Of a DNA stretch of 21,070 nt, positions 8,353-17,159 are shown piece after piece (within the stretch, counting starts at the first letter, position 1; each line of letters opens with the position of its first letter). Position numbers and translations under genes: made by a program. Source of the stretch: DATIXD01 sp035518875 (GTDB lineage Bacteria > Pseudomonadota > Gammaproteobacteria > Methylococcales > Methylococcaceae); contig DATIXD010000137.1 in the NCBI GenBank assembly GCA_035518875.1, positions 1-21,070 on the forward strand. Reading direction: 5' to 3'. Under the pieces are notes generated by a model that made no database searches, was not told the DNA's origin, and was given only the letters and a program-made list of their open reading frames with translations.

Positions 8353-8381
8353 TTGGTTATCTCTCCCGGCTGCCCTATAAT
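8353..8381 (+). promoter_or_regulatory. sigma70-type promoter of metK
   Basis: TTGGTT (8353-8358) and a perfect TATAAT (8376-8381) are separated by exactly 17 bases. Transcription would start near 8388, giving a leader of about 46 bases before the GTG start. The leader contains one small hairpin, CGGGT-gat-ACCCG (8400-8412), just ahead of the ribosome site. I see no known SAM riboswitch in it. Confidence 0.8.
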
Positions 8382-8433
8382 GCGGCGTTTCGATTTTCCC
8401 GGGTGATACCCGTAGATTAGGAAGGTTTGCATA

Positions 8434-9594
8434 GTGAGTAAAAACTTTATCTTCACATCCGAGTCGGTTTCCGAGGGCCATCCGGACAAGATCGCCGATC
8501 AGGTGTCGGACGCCGTTCTGGACGAAATGCTGAAGCAGGATCCCAAGTCCCGCGTCGCCGTCGAAACCCTGGTCAAGACCGGCATGGTCGTGCTCGCCGG
8601 CGAGGTGACCACCAACGCCTGGGTGGACACCGAGGAGCTGGTGCGCAAGGTGGTTCACGAGATCGGCTACGACAATCCGGAAATCGGCTTCGACTGGCAA
8701 TCCTGCGCGGTGCTCACCGCCATCGGCAAGCAGTCGCCCGATATCGCCATGGGCGTTGACGAAAGCGCGGACCACGAACAGGGCGCCGGCGACCAAGGCT
8801 TGATGTTCGGCTACGCCACCAACGAGACCGACGTGCTGATGCCCGCGCCGATCACCTATGCGCATCGGTTGGTGCAACGGCAGGCCGAGGTGCGGAAGCG
8901 CAAGGTATTGCCCTGGCTGCGCCCCGATGCCAAGAGCCAGGTAACGCTGCGCTACGAAGACCACAAGCCCGTTGCAGTCGAGGCCGTGGTGCTGTCCACC
9001 CAGCATTCGCCCGAGATCAGCCAGAAGGATATTCGCGAGGCGGTGATGGAGGAGATCGTCTATCACGTCCTGCCGCATCAATGGCTGCACAAGGACACCA
9101 AGTATTTCATCAATCCCACCGGCCAGTTCATCATCGGCGGTCCGGTGGGGGACTGCGGCCTCACGGGGCGCAAGATCATCGTTGACACCTACGGCGGCAT
9201 GGCCCGGCATGGCGGCGGCGCGTTTTCCGGAAAGGACCCTTCGAAAGTCGACCGCTCAGCCGCCTACATGTGCCGTTACGTGGCCAAGAATATCGTCGCG
9301 GCCGGTCTGGCGGATCGCTGCGAAATTCAGGTTTCCTACGCCATCGGCGTGGCGGAGCCGACTTCGGTCGCGGTGGAAACCTTCGGCACCGCCAAGATTC
9401 CCGAAGACCGCCTGAGTCAGATCATTCGCGAGCATTTCGACATGCGCCCGAAAGGTCTCATCACGATGCTCGACCTGCTGCGGCCGATCTACCGCCCAAG
9501 CGCCGCCTATGGCCATTTCGGCCGCACCGAAGGCACGTTCTCCTGGGAGAAGACTGACAAGGCGGAACTGCTGAGGGATGCGGCGGGCGTGTAA
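8434..9594 (+). CDS. metK: S-adenosylmethionine synthase (methionine adenosyltransferase)
   Basis: MetK makes S-adenosylmethionine from methionine and ATP in the cytoplasm, releasing phosphate and diphosphate. The 386-aa length is normal for the bacterial enzyme. Signature segments are all present: GHPDKIADQ (15-23), which binds ATP and Mg2+; GAGDQGLMFGYA (117-128), the MAT signature; and the glycine-rich P-loop-like GGGAFSGKDPSKVDRS (260-275). The start is GTG at 8434, fixed by AGGAAGG (8419-8425) eight bases upstream. ATG starts further in would remove the conserved N-terminus. It is followed by an SAH riboswitch and ahcY, so the SAM-forming and SAH-removing steps are adjacent but separately controlled. 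Confidence 0.98.
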   Translation: MSKNFIFTSESVSEGHPDKIADQVSDAVLDEMLKQDPKSRVAVETLVKTGMVVLAGEVTTNAWVDTEELVRKVVHEIGYDNPEIGFDWQSCAVLTAIGKQSPDIAMGVDESADHEQGAGDQGLMFGYATNETDVLMPAPITYAHRLVQRQAEVRKRKVLPWLRPDAKSQVTLRYEDHKPVAVEAVVLSTQHSPEISQKDIREAVMEEIVYHVLPHQWLHKDTKYFINPTGQFIIGGPVGDCGLTGRKIIVDTYGGMARHGGGAFSGKDPSKVDRSAAYMCRYVAKNIVAAGLADRCEIQVSYAIGVAEPTSVAVETFGTAKIPEDRLSQIIREHFDMRPKGLITMLDLLRPIYRPSAAYGHFGRTEGTFSWEKTDKAELLRDAAGV

Positions 9595-9601
9595 GCCTGA
9601 T

Positions 9602-9710
9602 CGGTGGGTTTGTCTGCTCCATCCATGGAGGAGACGCTTCGCGCCCGACTTCGTCCGTTCAAATTCGTCCCAGATGAATTGGTCGGCATCCATGGGCTAA
9701 CCCATCCTAC
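9602..9710. repeat. Repeat-like intergenic segment between metK and the ahcY riboswitch
   Basis: The segment has imperfect inverted ends: GGTGGGTT at 9602 and AACCCATC(CTAC) at 9699-9710, seven of eight bases complementary. Inside are the near-palindrome CTCCATCCATGGAG and the hairpin ATGGG-CTAA-CCCAT (9692-9705). Read on the minus strand it begins GTAGGATGGGTTAG, a form common in dispersed intergenic repeats of gammaproteobacteria. It is non-coding as far as I can see. Whether it is repeated elsewhere in the genome cannot be seen here. Confidence 0.4.
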
Positions 9711-9750
9711 ATTTTTCACCCGCCGCCGGGTCAAAGGCGGAGCCGCTCTG

Positions 9751-9825
9751 GCTGAGGAGCGCTGCGACGGCCCCCGCGAGGGGTCGCCAGGCTCAGTCGG
9801 CGTGGCTGGTTATTCAACGGCGCTC
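9751..9825 (+). ncRNA. S-adenosylhomocysteine (SAH) riboswitch
   Basis: The sequence matches the SAH aptamer consensus, including the conserved core GAGGAGCGCTGCGAC (9754-9768), CAGGCTCAG (9788-9796) and AACGGCGCTC (9816-9825). P1 pairs CTGAG (9752-9756) with CTCAG (9792-9796). P2 is the GCGAC...CCCC/GGGG...TCGC hairpin (9764-9787). The pseudoknot pairs GAGCGC (9757-9762) with GCGCTC (9820-9825) perfectly. SAH riboswitches turn on SAH recycling genes when SAH builds up, and this one lies 79 bases upstream of the ahcY start, as expected. Confidence 0.94.
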
Positions 9826-9837
9826 GGTTCATCTCTG

Positions 9838-9876
9838 CCGGTCTCTGTCTGTGACAGAAGCGGGCGACAGGACCGG
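9838..9876 (+). promoter_or_regulatory. Leader hairpin between SAH aptamer and ahcY (possible expression platform)
   Basis: CCGGTC (9838-9843) pairs with GACCGG (9871-9876), and inside it TCTGTC (9844-9849) pairs with GACAGA (9853-9858). No T-run follows the hairpin, so transcription termination is not obvious. It ends 17 bases before the ahcY ribosome site (GAGGAG, 9894-9899) and could help present or hide that site. The regulatory role is inferred from position. Confidence 0.45.
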
Positions 9877-9904
9877 TAGGGAGTTTCATTCATGAGGAGC
9901 AAGT

Positions 9905-11320
<1,416 letters not shown>

Positions 11321-11328
11321 GTGCGGTT

Positions 11329-11479
11329 TAGGTTGGATTGGCGACAAATCGGCGGGAAAGCCGATTTACACGGCTCAGCCGCCCGTCGGGGCGAGCGGCA
11401 GGGATGCCGCTAGTGTGCCTGTAACCCAAAGAATCGGCTTCGACTCTTGGGTTACGGCCTTGCGGGCGAAGCCAACCTA
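11329..11479. repeat. 151-bp inverted-repeat (MITE- or REP-like) element between ahcY and metF
   Basis: Perfect 8-bp terminal inverted repeats, TAGGTTGG (11329-11336) and CCAACCTA (11472-11479), bound the segment, which starts eight bases after the ahcY stop. Inside are two strong hairpins: AAATCGGC/GCCGATTT (11346-11353 with 11360-11367) and GTAACCCAA/TTGGGTTAC (11421-11429 with 11447-11455), the latter extended by a nearly paired inner stem. There is no T-run of terminator type and no convincing ORF. It looks like a small non-autonomous or structured intergenic repeat and may shape the ends of the ahcY transcript. Confidence 0.55.
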
Positions 11480-11551
11480 CAACCGGCGTCAACCCAACCG
11501 ATTTGCCTGTCCCTTGCAGGATTCGTCCCTTCATAAGTCCAGAGGATAGCC

Positions 11552-12409
11552 ATGGACTCGCAGAAAAAATACCCCAAGATTTTCAGTTTCGAATTCTTCC
11601 CCCCTAAGTCCGACGACGCGGGGGAAACCCTGCGCAAGACCATCGACAAACTCGCCGGGCTGAGGCCCCGCTTCTGTTCGGTGACCTTCGGAGCCGGCGG
11701 CTCGACGCGGGAGAAAACCTTCGAGACCGTCGTCGAAATTCAAAAAACCACCGGCATCGAGGCCGCGCCGCACATTTCCTGCATCGCGTCCACCAGGGCC
11801 AGCATCCGGGAAGTGCTGCAGGCCTATCAGTCTCACGGTATCCGCCACATCGTCGCTCTAAGGGGAGATATGCCCTCGGGCATGCTTTCCGCCGGCGAGT
11901 TTCGCTATGCCAACGAACTGGTGGAATTCATCCGCGCCGAAACCGGATCGCATTTCCATATCGAAGTGGCCGGCTACCCGGAAATGCACCCGCAGGCGCC
12001 CAATTACCAGGCCGATCTCAGAAACTTCAAGCGTAAGGTGGATGCCGGCGCCGACAGCGCGATCACGCAGTATTTCTACAACGCCGAGGCCTATTTCCGC
12101 TTCGTCGACGATTGCGAGAAGGCGGGCATCGATCTCCCCATTGTTCCCGGCATCATGCCCATTACCAACTACTCCCAGCTGTCCCGTTTCTCCGAGATGT
12201 GCGGGGCAGAAATCCCGCGGTGGATCAGGAAGCGGCTGGAAGTGTTCGGCGACGACCGCAAGGCGATACGCGCCTTCGGCCTGGAAGTGGTCACGGGCCT
12301 GTGTCAAAGACTCCTTGAGCAAGGCGCGCCGGGGCTGCACTTCTATACCTTGAATCAGGCCGAGGCGACCTTGGGAATCTGGCGGAACCTCGGGCTAAAG
12401 TCCGAGTGA
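11552..12409 (+). CDS. metF: 5,10-methylenetetrahydrofolate reductase
   Basis: MetF is an FAD-dependent TIM-barrel enzyme that reduces methylene-THF to methyl-THF with NAD(P)H, supplying the methyl group for methionine synthase. The 285-aa length is normal. The sequence shows FSFEFFPPK (11-19), whose Glu14 corresponds to the catalytic Glu28 of E. coli MetF. RHIVALRGD (98-106) ends in Asp106, matching E. coli Asp120 beside the flavin; both have the same 14-residue offset. VTFGAGGSTREKT and the ITQYFYN segment are also conserved. The start ATG 11552 follows AGAGGA (11541-11546). bioA begins 24 bases after its stop, so metF probably heads a metF-bioA-rsmE operon. Confidence 0.97.
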   Translation: MDSQKKYPKIFSFEFFPPKSDDAGETLRKTIDKLAGLRPRFCSVTFGAGGSTREKTFETVVEIQKTTGIEAAPHISCIASTRASIREVLQAYQSHGIRHIVALRGDMPSGMLSAGEFRYANELVEFIRAETGSHFHIEVAGYPEMHPQAPNYQADLRNFKRKVDAGADSAITQYFYNAEAYFRFVDDCEKAGIDLPIVPGIMPITNYSQLSRFSEMCGAEIPRWIRKRLEVFGDDRKAIRAFGLEVVTGLCQRLLEQGAPGLHFYTLNQAEATLGIWRNLGLKSE

Positions 12410-12433
12410 CCCGCCCGGCACCCCTCATCGCTC

Positions 12434-13783
12434 ATGAACAATTCATCCCTCACCACTCGCGACCTCGCCGTTCTCTGGCACCCGTGCACCCAAATGAAGG
12501 ATCACGAGCAGTTGCCCATGATCCCGATCAGGCGCGGGGAAGGCGTGTGGCTGGAGGATTTCGACGGCAACCGCTATCTGGATGCCATCAGTTCCTGGTG
12601 GGTGAACCTGTTCGGCCACTGCAATCCCTACATCAACGTCGCCCTCAAGCAGCAGTTGGAGCAGCTAGAGCATGTGATCCTGGCCGGCTTTACCCACGAG
12701 CCCGCGGTGCAGCTAGCGGAGCGCTTGAGGCAAGTCGCACCCCGGGGGCTCACGCGCTGCTTCTTCGCCGACAACGGCTCGGCGGCGGTGGAGGTTGCGC
12801 TGAAGATGAGCTTTCACTATTGGCGCAACCTGGGCGCGTCCAAGAAGACCCGATTTGTCACCTTGGAGAACAGCTACCACGGGGAAACCCTCGGCGCCCT
12901 GGCGGTGGGAAATGTCGCCTTGTACAAGGAAACCTACGGGCCGCTGCTGATGGACGTAATCACGGCGCCAAGCCCGGATTGTTACTACCGCGAACCCGGC
13001 GAATCCTGGGAGCAATACTCGGAGCGCCGGTTCCAAGATACGGAACGGATATTGGCCCGGCACGCCGAGGAAGTCTGCGCGGTGATCGTCGAACCCCTGG
13101 TGCAGTGCGCCGGCGCCATGCGCATGTATCACCCCGTTTATCTCAGACGACTGCGCGCGGCCTGCGATCGGTTCGGGGTGCACCTGATCGCCGATGAAAT
13201 CGCCGTGGGCTTTGGTCGCACCGGCACGCTGTTCGCCTGCGAGCAGGCCGACATCACGCCGGATTTTCTCTGTCTGTCCAAGGGATTGACCGGTGGCTAT
13301 CTACCCTTGTCCGCCGTGCTGACCCGGGAGGAAGTCTATGGCGCGTTTTACGACGAGTACGCCAGGCTGAAAGCTTTCCTCCACTCCCACAGCTACACCG
13401 GCAATGCCTTGGCTTGCCGCGCGGCGCTGGCGAGTCTCGACCTGTTCGAACGAAACGATGTTATCGCGAACAACCGCGCGCTGGCGCAAGCGATGTCGCA
13501 ATTGACCGCGCATTTTGAAGAACATCCCCATGTGGCGGAAGTACGCCAGAGCGGGATGATCCTGGCGATCGAGATGGTCAAAGACAAGGCGACGCACGAG
13601 CCCTATTCCTGGCAGGAACGGCGCGGGCTTCGTGTCTATCGGCATGCGCTGAGCCGGGGCGTGCTGCTGCGGCCGTTGGGCGATGTCATCTATTTCATGC
13701 CCCCTTATATCATTGTGCCGGAAGAAATCCGCATGATGGCGGAAGCGGCTTGGGAAGGCATTCAGCGGGCCACGAGAAACTGA
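12434..13783 (+). CDS. bioA: Adenosylmethionine-8-amino-7-oxononanoate aminotransferase
   Basis: BioA is a PLP-dependent class III aminotransferase. It uses SAM as amino donor to convert KAPA to DAPA in biotin synthesis. The 449-aa product has WHPCTQMKDHE (15-25), SSWWVNLFGHCNPYIN (53-68) with the active-site tryptophans, GSAAVEVALKM around the PLP phosphate site, IADEIAVGFGRTG with the Asp that contacts the pyridine nitrogen, and Lys283 in LSKGLTGGYLPLS as the Schiff-base lysine. Length and motifs indicate a functional enzyme. No other biotin gene is in the window; the link to its neighbours is the use of SAM. No strong ribosome site precedes ATG 12434. rsmE starts one base after its stop. 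Confidence 0.96.
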   Translation: MNNSSLTTRDLAVLWHPCTQMKDHEQLPMIPIRRGEGVWLEDFDGNRYLDAISSWWVNLFGHCNPYINVALKQQLEQLEHVILAGFTHEPAVQLAERLRQVAPRGLTRCFFADNGSAAVEVALKMSFHYWRNLGASKKTRFVTLENSYHGETLGALAVGNVALYKETYGPLLMDVITAPSPDCYYREPGESWEQYSERRFQDTERILARHAEEVCAVIVEPLVQCAGAMRMYHPVYLRRLRAACDRFGVHLIADEIAVGFGRTGTLFACEQADITPDFLCLSKGLTGGYLPLSAVLTREEVYGAFYDEYARLKAFLHSHSYTGNALACRAALASLDLFERNDVIANNRALAQAMSQLTAHFEEHPHVAEVRQSGMILAIEMVKDKATHEPYSWQERRGLRVYRHALSRGVLLRPLGDVIYFMPPYIIVPEEIRMMAEAAWEGIQRATRN

Positions 13784-13784
13784 G

Positions 13785-14513
13785 ATGCGGGTTTTTAGAC
13801 TCTATCTGCGCGTGCCCCTGCAGGATGGGGCAAGGCTACAACTGGACGAGGAAAGGGCCCATTATGTGCGTAATGTGCTGCGCTTGAAGAAAGGCGATGA
13901 ACTGGTGGTATTCAATGGCGAGGGCGGGGAGTTCCCCGCCGTGCTGAGGGAAGTTCACCGCGATGGCGTGAGCGTGGAACTCGGCGAGTTGATTCGGCGC
14001 GATGTCGAATCGCCGCTCACAACGCACCTGGGTCTCGGCGTTTCGCGGGGGGAGCGCATGGATTTGGCGATCCAGAAAGCGGTGGAGCTGGGCGTTTCGG
14101 AAATCACGCCCTTGTTGACCGAACGTTGCGTGGTGCACTTGGACGAAGTGCGCAGAGAGCAGCGCCGGCGGCACTGGCAGAAGGTCGTGCAAAGTGCCTG
14201 CGAACAATGCGGCCGCAACTGGTTGCCCAAAATCCACGAACCGATCAAGCTGGAAACCTGGGTCGTGCGGCGGGAAGGTCTCAGCTTGTTCCTGCATCCC
14301 CATGGCGGCAAGCATTTGCGGGAGCTAACACGACCCGTCGGTCAGGTCTGCCTGCTGTCGGGTCCCGAAGGCGGTTTTAGCGAGGGTGAGCGCTTGCTGG
14401 CTATGGATGCCGGCTTCGTTCCGCTATGCCTGGGGCCCCGCATTCTTCGCACCGAAACTGCGGCTTTGGCCGCGCTCGCGGCGATACAGACACTCTGGGG
14501 CGATCTGGGTTAA
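13785..14513 (+). CDS. rsmE: 16S rRNA (uracil1498-N3)-methyltransferase
   Basis: RsmE methylates N3 of U1498 in 16S rRNA of the assembled 30S subunit, using SAM. The 242-aa product has the N-terminal PUA-like RNA-binding part with ERAHYVRNVLRLKKGDEL (23-40). The C-terminal SPOUT domain follows, with the deep-knot motifs SGPEGGF (192-198) and LGPRILRTETAALAAL (216-231) that bind SAM. The start lies one base after the bioA stop, so translation is probably coupled. Its stop codon overlaps the stop codon of the convergent yajQ (14510-14513), leaving no room for a terminator between them. Confidence 0.96.
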   Translation: MRVFRLYLRVPLQDGARLQLDEERAHYVRNVLRLKKGDELVVFNGEGGEFPAVLREVHRDGVSVELGELIRRDVESPLTTHLGLGVSRGERMDLAIQKAVELGVSEITPLLTERCVVHLDEVRREQRRRHWQKVVQSACEQCGRNWLPKIHEPIKLETWVVRREGLSLFLHPHGGKHLRELTRPVGQVCLLSGPEGGFSEGERLLAMDAGFVPLCLGPRILRTETAALAALAAIQTLWGDLG

Positions 14514-14992
14514 TCCCGGAAATTGTCGAACTGGAGCGGCTGCTCCAATTCCGCTCCGCGCAGCAGTGCGATGACCTCCTGCAAGTCATCGCGTTTCTTT
14601 CCCGTCACCCGCACTTTCTCGCCCTGAATCGCGGCCTGCACCTTCAACTTGCTGTCCTTGATCAGCTTGACGATTTTCTTGGCCGGCGCCGAATCGATAC
14701 CCTGAATCAAAGTCACGGTCTGCTTGGCCTGCTTGCCGGCGATCTGGGGCGGCTCGGCCTTGAGGCTGGCGATGTCGACACCGCGTTTGGCCAGCTTGGC
14801 GTGGAGAATGTCCAGCATCTGCTGGAGTTGGAATTCCGACTCGGCTGTCAGGGTGATGACCGATTCGGCCAGTTCGAATTTCGCCCCGGAACCCTTGAAG
14901 TCGAAGCGGGTGTCGACCTCTCGGTTGGCCTGGTCTACGGCGTTGGCGACTTCGTGCAGGTTGACTTCGGATACCACGTCAAACGAAGGCAT
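14510..14992 (-). CDS. yajQ: YajQ family nucleotide-binding protein
   Basis: The 160-aa product matches YajQ along its whole length, from MPSFDVVSEVNLHEVANAVDQ through RFDFKGSGAKFEL and SAPAKKIVKLIKDSKLKVQA to the C-terminal QFDNFRD. YajQ is a small two-domain RNP-fold protein that binds RNA or nucleotides; some members bind cyclic di-GMP and act as effectors in virulence gene control. The length agrees with the family. It lies 22 bases downstream of djlA on the same strand and is probably co-transcribed. Its precise role in this organism is not shown by the sequence. Confidence 0.95.
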   Translation of the reverse strand: MPSFDVVSEVNLHEVANAVDQANREVDTRFDFKGSGAKFELAESVITLTAESEFQLQQMLDILHAKLAKRGVDIASLKAEPPQIAGKQAKQTVTLIQGIDSAPAKKIVKLIKDSKLKVQAAIQGEKVRVTGKKRDDLQEVIALLRGAELEQPLQFDNFRD

Positions 14993-15014
14993 GTGTGCTT
15001 TTCCTCTTCAAGAA

Positions 15015-15836
15015 TCAAATATTCCTGGCCTTGGAGACGATCTCGTAGGCCTTACGGATTTGTTGGGCTTTTTCGGTGGCCAGCTTCACCATTTCCTCGG
15101 GCAGTCCCTTGGCGAGGAGCTTGTCGGGGTGGTGCTGGCTCATCATGCGGCGGTAGGCGCGCTTGATCTCGGCGGGGCCGGCCGAAGGCTTGATGCCCAA
15201 GGCGGCATAGGCGTCTTCCAGGGACGGTTCCCCCCGGGTGGCCCGAACGCGCCTCTCATTCTGGCGCCAACCGCTGCGGGCGACGCGGAGCTGGGCTTCC
15301 AGGGCCATCCGGATGGCATGGAACTCGAAGCGGGAGAATCCCAACCGGTCGCAGATGTGCAGCAGCAGGCGCTCTTCGGCCTCCCGCAAAGCGCCGTCGG
15401 CAAGCGCCGCCTCCAGCTGGATTTCGATGAACATGCGAATCAGCGAATAGCGACGGTGGCATTCGACGCGGAATTGATCCAGGGCCTGATCGAGCGGGAA
15501 ATCGAAGCGTTTGCCCTCGGTGAACAGGCGCACGGCGGTCTTGCGCAACTCCTCGGATAATTCCATCCGGTTCATGACGCTGCGGGCCAGGTCGATCTCG
15601 GCTTCCGTTACCCGGCCGTCGGCCTTGGCGATGTAGCCCATGACCGAGAAGGTCGCGGTGAAAAAAGCCATCTGCACCCGATGTTGCGCGCCCGGCTCCA
15701 AATCTGCCTCGAGTTGGCCGGTCTTCGCCAGACCCCGGTCGAAGTGATGGCCCACCGCCGCGCCGAGCAGGGCGCCCAAGGGGCCTCCCATCAGAAAACC
15801 GAATGCCCCGCCGATGACCTTGCCCAGCCAGCTCAT
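15015..15836 (-). CDS. djlA: DjlA-type co-chaperone (TerB domain plus J-domain)
   Basis: This 273-aa membrane-anchored Hsp40 protein starts with a glycine-rich transmembrane segment (about 4-30, GKVIGGAFGFLMGGPLGALL), as in DjlA, where it drives dimerisation. A TerB-like helical domain (about 55-185) includes KADGRVTEAEI and ALADGALREAEE, the two paired acidic loops. The C-terminal J-domain (about 205-273) has the essential HPD at 236-238 (SQHHPDKLL), which stimulates the DnaK ATPase. A charged linker (RQNERRVRATRGE) separates the last two domains. DjlA tunes DnaK at the inner membrane and is linked to capsule and envelope stress signalling in E. coli. It is divergent from purC across a 94-bp AT-richer gap that must hold both promoters. 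Confidence 0.94.
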   Translation of the reverse strand: MSWLGKVIGGAFGFLMGGPLGALLGAAVGHHFDRGLAKTGQLEADLEPGAQHRVQMAFFTATFSVMGYIAKADGRVTEAEIDLARSVMNRMELSEELRKTAVRLFTEGKRFDFPLDQALDQFRVECHRRYSLIRMFIEIQLEAALADGALREAEERLLLHICDRLGFSRFEFHAIRMALEAQLRVARSGWRQNERRVRATRGEPSLEDAYAALGIKPSAGPAEIKRAYRRMMSQHHPDKLLAKGLPEEMVKLATEKAQQIRKAYEIVSKARNI

Positions 15837-15930
15837 GTGTTCCGTCGTTGATTTATTGATCGCTTACCATCAAAGTAACAAACTTACATGATTGCCCGTT
15901 TTTCATAAAGCCCGTCGCGCGAGAGGAAGT

Positions 15931-16827
15931 ATGAACGCCCCGGAAACCTTGTACGAAACCGCCTTGAAGAGCCTGCCGCTGAAAGCGCGCGGCAAAGTGC
16001 GCGACATTTACGATGTCGACGACGAGCACATGGTGATCGTGACCACCGACCGCCTGTCGGCGTTCGACGTGATCCTGCCCGACCCCATTCCCGGCAAGGG
16101 ACGGGTGCTGACCTCGGTGTCCAATTTCTGGTTTGACAAGATGCGGGGCATCATTCCCAATCATTTGTCGGGGTTGACGCTCGAGCAGGTCATTCCCGAC
16201 CCGGCCGAATGCGCCCAGCTTCAGGGGCGGGCGATGGTGGTCAGAAAGCTCAAGCCCCTGCCGGTGGAAGCGGTCGTGCGCGGTTATCTGATCGGCTCCG
16301 GCTGGAAGGATTACCAGAAAACCGGCGCGATCTGCGGCATTGCGCTTCCCGCTGGGCTGCGTCTGGCGGAAAAGCTGCCGCAAGCCATCTTCACACCTTC
16401 CACCAAGGCCGAACTGGGCTCGCACGATGAAAACATCGATTTCGCCAAAACCATTGAGCTGTTGGGGAAAGAGTTAGCGGAGAAAGTCCGCGCCGTGAGC
16501 CTTAGACTTTACACCGAAGCGGCAGCCTATGCACTCGGCCGGGGCATCATCATCGCCGATACCAAATTCGAATTCGGCCTGGACAAAAACGGCCACCTTT
16601 ACCTGATCGACGAAGTCCTGACGCCCGACTCCTCGCGCTTCTGGCCGCTGGACCAGTATCGGGTGGGCGTCAGCCCGCCCAGTTTCGACAAGCAGTTCGT
16701 GCGCGATTACCTGGAAACGCTGGACTGGAACAAGACCCCGCCCGGTCCCCGCTTGCCCGCCGATGTCCTCGACAAGACCGCGGAAAAATACCGCGAGGCG
16801 GAAGTGCGTTTGACCCGAGCGGCCTGA
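15931..16827 (+). CDS. purC: Phosphoribosylaminoimidazole-succinocarboxamide synthase (SAICAR synthetase)
   Basis: PurC joins CAIR and aspartate with ATP to form SAICAR in purine synthesis. The 298-aa product is of the longer type, about 60 residues more than the E. coli enzyme. It shows GKVRDIYDVD (21-30), TTDRLSAFDVILPDPIPGKG (38-57), the EAVVRGYLIGSGWKDYQKTG segment with the catalytic basic residues, and ADTKFEFG near the C-terminal half. The ATG at 15931 follows GAGAGGAAG directly upstream and begins MNAPETLYETAL. An in-frame TTG at 15892 would add 13 unconserved residues and was not used. The small membrane-protein gene at 16881 follows. Confidence 0.97.
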   Translation: MNAPETLYETALKSLPLKARGKVRDIYDVDDEHMVIVTTDRLSAFDVILPDPIPGKGRVLTSVSNFWFDKMRGIIPNHLSGLTLEQVIPDPAECAQLQGRAMVVRKLKPLPVEAVVRGYLIGSGWKDYQKTGAICGIALPAGLRLAEKLPQAIFTPSTKAELGSHDENIDFAKTIELLGKELAEKVRAVSLRLYTEAAAYALGRGIIIADTKFEFGLDKNGHLYLIDEVLTPDSSRFWPLDQYRVGVSPPSFDKQFVRDYLETLDWNKTPPGPRLPADVLDKTAEKYREAEVRLTRAA

Positions 16828-16880
16828 GGCTATCGCCAAACAAACGTGACGCCGCGCTCCGTTCACCCCGGGTCTTCTGC

Positions 16881-17036
16881 ATGCGCACTAGAACCAAGTG
16901 CCTGATCGTGCTGATCGTTCTCATGGTGATCGACGCCCTGCCCGTCCCAGTCTTGGGCCTGCTCGCCCTACAGATCATCCTCAGCAGACCGCCCTGGTTC
17001 AGGGAGTTGGTACAGAAGCTTTACGAGGAAAAGTAG
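16881..17036 (+). CDS. Small single-TM protein, 51 aa, downstream of purC
   Basis: A short complete frame (ATG 16881, TAG 17034-17036) encodes a protein with a basic N-terminus (MRTRTKC), one strongly hydrophobic stretch (about 8-34, with two prolines near 21-23), and an amphipathic charged tail (PPWFRELVQKLYEEK). This follows the positive-inside rule and looks like a real inner-membrane small protein rather than noise. No good ribosome site is visible, which lowers confidence. It lies 53 bases after purC and may ride on its transcript. Function unknown. Confidence 0.55.
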   Translation: MRTRTKCLIVLIVLMVIDALPVPVLGLLALQIILSRPPWFRELVQKLYEEK

Positions 17037-17080
17037 CCGAGGGAATCCCTTGGCCGGCCATCTTCCGGTTTTTTAACCAT

Positions 17081-17126
17081 ATCGTCACCAAATCGTCACG
17101 CTTTCATCATTTGGCTTCCGTATCGT
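17081..17126 (+). promoter_or_regulatory. Pho-box-like direct repeats and -10 element upstream of olsB
   Basis: ATCGTCAC occurs at 17081-17088 and again at 17092-17099, an 11-bp period. A weaker third copy, TTCATCAT, is at 17103-17110. PhoB sites are 11-bp-spaced direct repeats of a CTGTCAT/C-type half-site, and here five of seven bases of each main half-site agree. A possible -10, TATCGT (17121-17126), lies ten bases beyond the last repeat, the spacing found at PhoB-activated promoters that lack a good -35. Direct proof is lacking; the call rests on spacing, half-site match and the downstream genes. Confidence 0.5.
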
Positions 17127-17159
17127 GCCGCAGGATCAATGCACACTTCGGGAGCCTTT

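Noticed and set aside
8382..8433. SAM riboswitch before metK
   Set aside because: The leader is too short and lacks the conserved cores of the SAM riboswitch classes I know.
7728..8489. 253-aa Gln/His-rich minus-strand frame opposite the 7851 membrane protein
   Set aside because: Such composition is what the complement of hydrophobic codons yields, and it also runs across the metK promoter and start.
8206..9210. 334-aa minus-strand frame over metK
   Set aside because: It is the antisense image of the strongly conserved metK, with a His/Leu/Gly-rich sequence and no domain.
11346..11367. Rho-independent terminator of ahcY
   Set aside because: The stem is good but it is followed by ACACGG and not by a T-run, so I count it as part of the inverted-repeat element.
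12406..13197. 263-aa plus-strand frame overlapping bioA
   Set aside because: It is Arg/Gly/Pro-rich and reads the bioA region in another frame; bioA motifs fix the true frame.
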